Program-made: the position numbers and the translations under genes | NCBI GenBank assembly: GCA_012800735.1 | Contig: JAAZIU010000004.1 | Coordinates: forward strand, 35,277 to 99,276 | Source: Clostridiales bacterium | GTDB lineage: Bacteria; Bacillota; Clostridia; Oscillospirales; CAG-272 | Length of the DNA stretch: 64,000 nt | Direction of reading: 5' to 3' | The notes under the pieces: model-generated | The model's input: the letters and a program-made list of their open reading frames with translations, nothing else | Told to the model about the DNA's origin: nothing | Databases searched by the model: none | Part shown: one piece after another, positions 60,219 to 64,000 of the stretch | Position numbering within the stretch: the stretch's first letter is position 1 | How the letters are laid out: each line of letters begins with the position of its first letter

Positions 60219-63200
60219 ATGCCAAAGAATCCAGAAATTAAAAAAGTAATGGTTATCGGTTCCGGTCCTATTGTTATCGGACAAGCCGCAGAATTTGACT
60301 ATTCCGGAACCCAAGCCTGCCGTTCGCTAAAGGAAGAGGGTATAGAGGTCTGCCTTGTCAACTCTAATCCGGCAACAATAATGACGGACAGAGAGATAGC
60401 CGATCAGATATATATTGAGCCTCTTAACATAAAAACCCTCGAAAAGATAATTTTAAAAGAAAAGCCTGACAGTTTACTCCCGACTTTAGGCGGACAGGCA
60501 GGACTGAATTTAGGCATCGAACTTGCCGAATCCGGTTTCCTTGCCGCTCATAAAGTACGTCTTTTGGGAACAACTGCTCAGACAATAAAAAAATCAGAAG
60601 ATCGCCTGGCTTTCAAAGAAGCAATGGAAAAGATAGGCGAGCCTTGCGCGCCGTCGTGTGTAGTTGAAAATATCAACGACGGAATTGCATTCGCCGATAC
60701 AATAGGTTATCCGGTGGTACTGCGTCCGGCTTACACATTAGGAGGTACCGGCGGAGGCATAGCGCACGACATCGATGAGTTAAAAGATATTCTCGAAACC
60801 GGACTCAGACTTTCAAGAGTTGGTCAGGTACTTGTTGAACGCTGTATTTCAGGATGGAAAGAAATTGAATACGAGGTTATTCGTGACGCTTCCGGTAATT
60901 GCATAACCGTTTGTAATATGGAAAATATCGACCCCGTCGGTATTCACACAGGCGACAGCGTTGTTGTAGCGCCTTCTCAAACTCTTTCCGATAAAGAACA
61001 TAAAATGCTCCGCGCCGCTGCTTTCAATATAATTAACGAGCTTCAGATTACGGGCGGCTGCAATGTTCAGTTTGCGCTGCATCCGACAAGCTTTGAATAT
61101 TATGTAATAGAGGTAAACCCGCGCGTTTCCCGCTCATCAGCGCTCGCATCCAAAGCAACCGGATATCCCATAGCAAAAGTTACCGCAAAGATAGCCATTG
61201 GGTTTCGTCTTGACGAAATTATTAATGCGGTAACCGGCAAAACATTTGCCAGTTTTGAACCGTCGATCGATTATGTCGCTCTGAAATTCCCGAAATGGCC
61301 TTTTGATAAATTTGTTTATGCTAAGCGCGAGCTTGGAACTCAAATGAAAGCGACCGGCGAAGTAATGGCAATAGCCGATTCATTTGAAATGGCTTTAATG
61401 AAGGCTATTAGAGGCGTTGAAATATCTGTTGACACTTTGAACTTGCCGAAGTTAGCTAAAAAGAACGATGAAGAGCTTCGTTTAATCTGCAAAAACGCGA
61501 CGGATGAAAGACTGTTTGCAGCCTTTGAGCTTATAAAAAGAGGTGTATCAATAGATAAGCTGCACCGGCTGACAATGATTGATAAATGGTTCCTCTTTAA
61601 GCTTAAGAACCTTGCCGAATACGAGAAATCCATAACAAATTCTGAGTTAACAAGTGAAAAATATATAAAAGGGAAACGCCTCGGTTATACCGACTCTGCG
61701 ATTGAAAGAATATCCGGTTGTCGCGTTCCTTTAACTTTGCTGCCCGACTATCGTATGGTAGATACCTGTGCGGCTGAATATGAAGCGCAGACACCTTACT
61801 TCTATGGCAGCTTTAACGAACCGGCCAACGGCGGAATAAATGAAGCGCTCTCCTTTATAAATCGCTCGGATAAAAAGCGCGTTGTTGTTTTAGGCTCAGG
61901 TCCTATCCGCATAGGACAGGGTATTGAATTTGATTACGCGTCTGTTCACTGCGTATGGTCGCTCAAGCAGCTTGGTTATGAAGTTGTTATTATAAATAAC
62001 AACCCCGAAACGGTATCCACCGACTTCGATACCTCCGATCGGCTCTACTTTGAACCGTTATGCCCGGAAGATGTTATGAACATCATCAACATCGAAAAAC
62101 CTGTCGGTGTCGTGGTTGCCTTCGGTGGTCAGACTGCTATCAAACTTACAAAAACTCTTGCCCGAAATAATGTTCGTATTCTCGGTTCCTCCGCTAATTC
62201 GATAGATATGGCGGAAGACAGAGAACGCTTCGACGAGCTGCTTTCACGCCTTGATATCGCTCGCGCAGAAGGTGCTACCGTTATGACATTAGAAGAAGCG
62301 TTGACAGCGGCGAATAAAATTACTTATCCCGTACTCATCCGTCCCTCATATGTTTTAGGCGGTCAGAATATGATAATTGCGTATTCCGATGAAGATGTAA
62401 CGGAATACATGAATATAATTCTGTCACAAAAAATCGACAATCCGGTACTGATTGATAAATATATCAGCGGTATCGAGATTGAGGTTGACGCAATTTACGA
62501 CGGCAAGAACATACTTATACCCGGTATCATGGAACATATCGAGCGTACCGGAATACACAGTGGAGATTCAATAGCCGTATATCCTGCTCCGCATGTAAAT
62601 GACGAAATCGCCGATATGGTTATGAAAGTAACCGAGAAACTCTGCCATGGACTTAATGCGATTGGCCTTGTCAATCTTCAGTATATAATAAAAGACGAAA
62701 AGCTTTACGTTATAGAGGTAAATCCACGCGCGTCGAGGACAGTTCCTTACATCTCAAAGGTAACCGGAGTGCCTATGATAGACCTCGCTGTCAGAGCTTC
62801 CTTCGGTGAAAAACTGGAAGATATGGGCTACGGCACCGGAATTTACAAGATATCGCCATATGTTTGCTGCAAGGTTCCGGTATTCAGCTTTGAAAAACTG
62901 ACTAATGTTGATACCGCACTCGGACCTGAGATGAAATCAACAGGAGAGGTTCTCGGCATCGGTAAGAACCTTCAGGAGGCTTTATTCAAAGGTCTTATTG
63001 CCTCCGGCTCAAAAATGAAAAAAAGCGGCGGAGTCTTCCTGTCGGTAAGAGATCAGGATAAGAAGGAAATAGGCGAAATTGCCGAGAAATTCTATAATTT
63101 AGGTTTTAAACTCTATGCGACAGCCGGAACGGCAGAGCTTATTAATCGCAAAGGAATGGATGTCGAAGTGGTCGGCAAAATCCACGAAAGCGATGTCACA

Positions 63201-64000
63201 CCGGGTTATCATACAGTCATTAATCTTCTTGATAACGGGTCAATAAGCTATGTAATATCTACATCCACCAAAGGCCGAGATCCGGCGCGCGACTCGGTAA
63301 GAATCCGCCGCAAAGCGACTCAACTTGAGATTCCCTGTCTTACTTCCCCCGATACAGCCAATGCAATCGCAGACTCTCTGATGAGCCGTTTCTCTGCGAC
63401 CAATACCGAAATCGTTGACCTTAATTCGATGCGGTCGAAAAAGCAGAAACTGAAATTTACAAAGATGCATGGCTGCGGCAACGACTATATCTATTTCAAC
63501 TGCTTTGAGCAGGATGTAGTAAGCCCCGAGTCTTTAAGTGTTTATTTATCTGACAGACATTTCGGGATAGGCGGCGACGGAGTAGTTCTCATATGCCCAT
63601 CAGATGTTGCAGATGCTAAGATGAGAATGTTTAACTTAGATGGCAGTGAAGGCAAAATGTGCGGCAATGCCATACGATGTGTAGGCAAATACCTTTACGA
63701 CAACAAAATGTCAGACAAAAAGACTCTGAAAATCGAAACCCTTAGCGGAATAAAAACACTAAACCTTTATACAGAAAACGATAAGGTAAGCTCGGTACGG
63801 GTTGATATGGGCAATGCAGAGCTTGACCCTAAAAAAATACCGGTTGCATTAGACGGTGATAAAATTGTCAACCAACCTGTAAAAATATCGGATAAAGAAT
63901 ATAATATAACCTGCGTATCAATGGGAAATCCGCATTGCGTCGTATTCATGGATAATCTGGACGGGCTTGATATAGAAAAGATCGGTCCCACATTCGAATA
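60219..64000 (+). CDS. Carbamoyl-phosphate synthase large chain fused in frame to diaminopimelate epimerase (partial, runs off window)
   Basis: ATG at 60219 after GCGGAGG; CarB motifs (VIGSGPIVIGQAAEFDYSGTQACRSL, LGSGPIRIGQGIEFDYASVH, C-terminal MGS-like domain to about 63.4 kb), then DapF motifs in the same frame (LKFTKMHGCGNDY, FGIGGDGVVLI, MCGNAIRCVGKY, VSMGNPHCVVF); no stop seen at the junction. Confidence 0.9.
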   Translation, partial: MPKNPEIKKVMVIGSGPIVIGQAAEFDYSGTQACRSLKEEGIEVCLVNSNPATIMTDREIADQIYIEPLNIKTLEKIILKEKPDSLLPTLGGQAGLNLGIELAESGFLAAHKVRLLGTTAQTIKKSEDRLAFKEAMEKIGEPCAPSCVVENINDGIAFADTIGYPVVLRPAYTLGGTGGGIAHDIDELKDILETGLRLSRVGQVLVERCISGWKEIEYEVIRDASGNCITVCNMENIDPVGIHTGDSVVVAPSQTLSDKEHKMLRAAAFNIINELQITGGCNVQFALHPTSFEYYVIEVNPRVSRSSALASKATGYPIAKVTAKIAIGFRLDEIINAVTGKTFASFEPSIDYVALKFPKWPFDKFVYAKRELGTQMKATGEVMAIADSFEMALMKAIRGVEISVDTLNLPKLAKKNDEELRLICKNATDERLFAAFELIKRGVSIDKLHRLTMIDKWFLFKLKNLAEYEKSITNSELTSEKYIKGKRLGYTDSAIERISGCRVPLTLLPDYRMVDTCAAEYEAQTPYFYGSFNEPANGGINEALSFINRSDKKRVVVLGSGPIRIGQGIEFDYASVHCVWSLKQLGYEVVIINNNPETVSTDFDTSDRLYFEPLCPEDVMNIINIEKPVGVVVAFGGQTAIKLTKTLARNNVRILGSSANSIDMAEDRERFDELLSRLDIARAEGATVMTLEEALTAANKITYPVLIRPSYVLGGQNMIIAYSDEDVTEYMNIILSQKIDNPVLIDKYISGIEIEVDAIYDGKNILIPGIMEHIERTGIHSGDSIAVYPAPHVNDEIADMVMKVTEKLCHGLNAIGLVNLQYIIKDEKLYVIEVNPRASRTVPYISKVTGVPMIDLAVRASFGEKLEDMGYGTGIYKISPYVCCKVPVFSFEKLTNVDTALGPEMKSTGEVLGIGKNLQEALFKGLIASGSKMKKSGGVFLSVRDQDKKEIGEIAEKFYNLGFKLYATAGTAELINRKGMDVEVVGKIHESDVTPGYHTVINLLDNGSISYVISTSTKGRDPARDSVRIRRKATQLEIPCLTSPDTANAIADSLMSRFSATNTEIVDLNSMRSKKQKLKFTKMHGCGNDYIYFNCFEQDVVSPESLSVYLSDRHFGIGGDGVVLICPSDVADAKMRMFNLDGSEGKMCGNAIRCVGKYLYDNKMSDKKTLKIETLSGIKTLNLYTENDKVSSVRVDMGNAELDPKKIPVALDGDKIVNQPVKISDKEYNITCVSMGNPHCVVFMDNLDGLDIEKIGPTFE

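Noticed and set aside
60219-63430. Absence of carB from the ORF track taken as a pseudogene
   Set aside because: The frame checks out at several conserved motifs and remains open to the window end; absence is explained by the missing in-window stop.

Overview
This 64 kb window looks like a chromosomal segment of a low-to-mid GC Clostridia-type Firmicute. I infer that from the gene content and from the Rnf order C-D-G-E-A-B. I called about 55 protein genes, five tRNAs (fMet, Leu, Glu, elongator Met, Gln) and a number of promoters and intrinsic terminators. I saw no rRNA, CRISPR array, transposase or phage module. Main blocks: hexuronate catabolism (uxaB-uxaA); glycoside hydrolases (GH36-like, GH20-like, two beta-propeller GH-like proteins, a DUF1080 protein); two paralogous orphan solute-binding lipoproteins; a DUF5685/DnaJ pair; AzlCD; a complete rnf operon; a nucleoside-type BMP ABC transporter with an embedded purC; an aminotransferase-trpS operon behind an attenuator-like leader; a WecA/MraY-family transferase; ahcY; glutamine synthetase III; and carA-carB. 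The most notable locus is the right end. CarA there has lost two glutaminase catalytic residues (Cys to Ser and His to Gln). CarB reads in frame, with no stop codon, straight into diaminopimelate epimerase (DapF) and runs off the window, which would explain why carB is absent from the ORF track. Other items worth checking are a 30-codon small ORF with its own terminator (16.65 kb), acidic extensions on RnfG and RnfE, and the T-box-like leader upstream of the aminotransferase-trpS pair.
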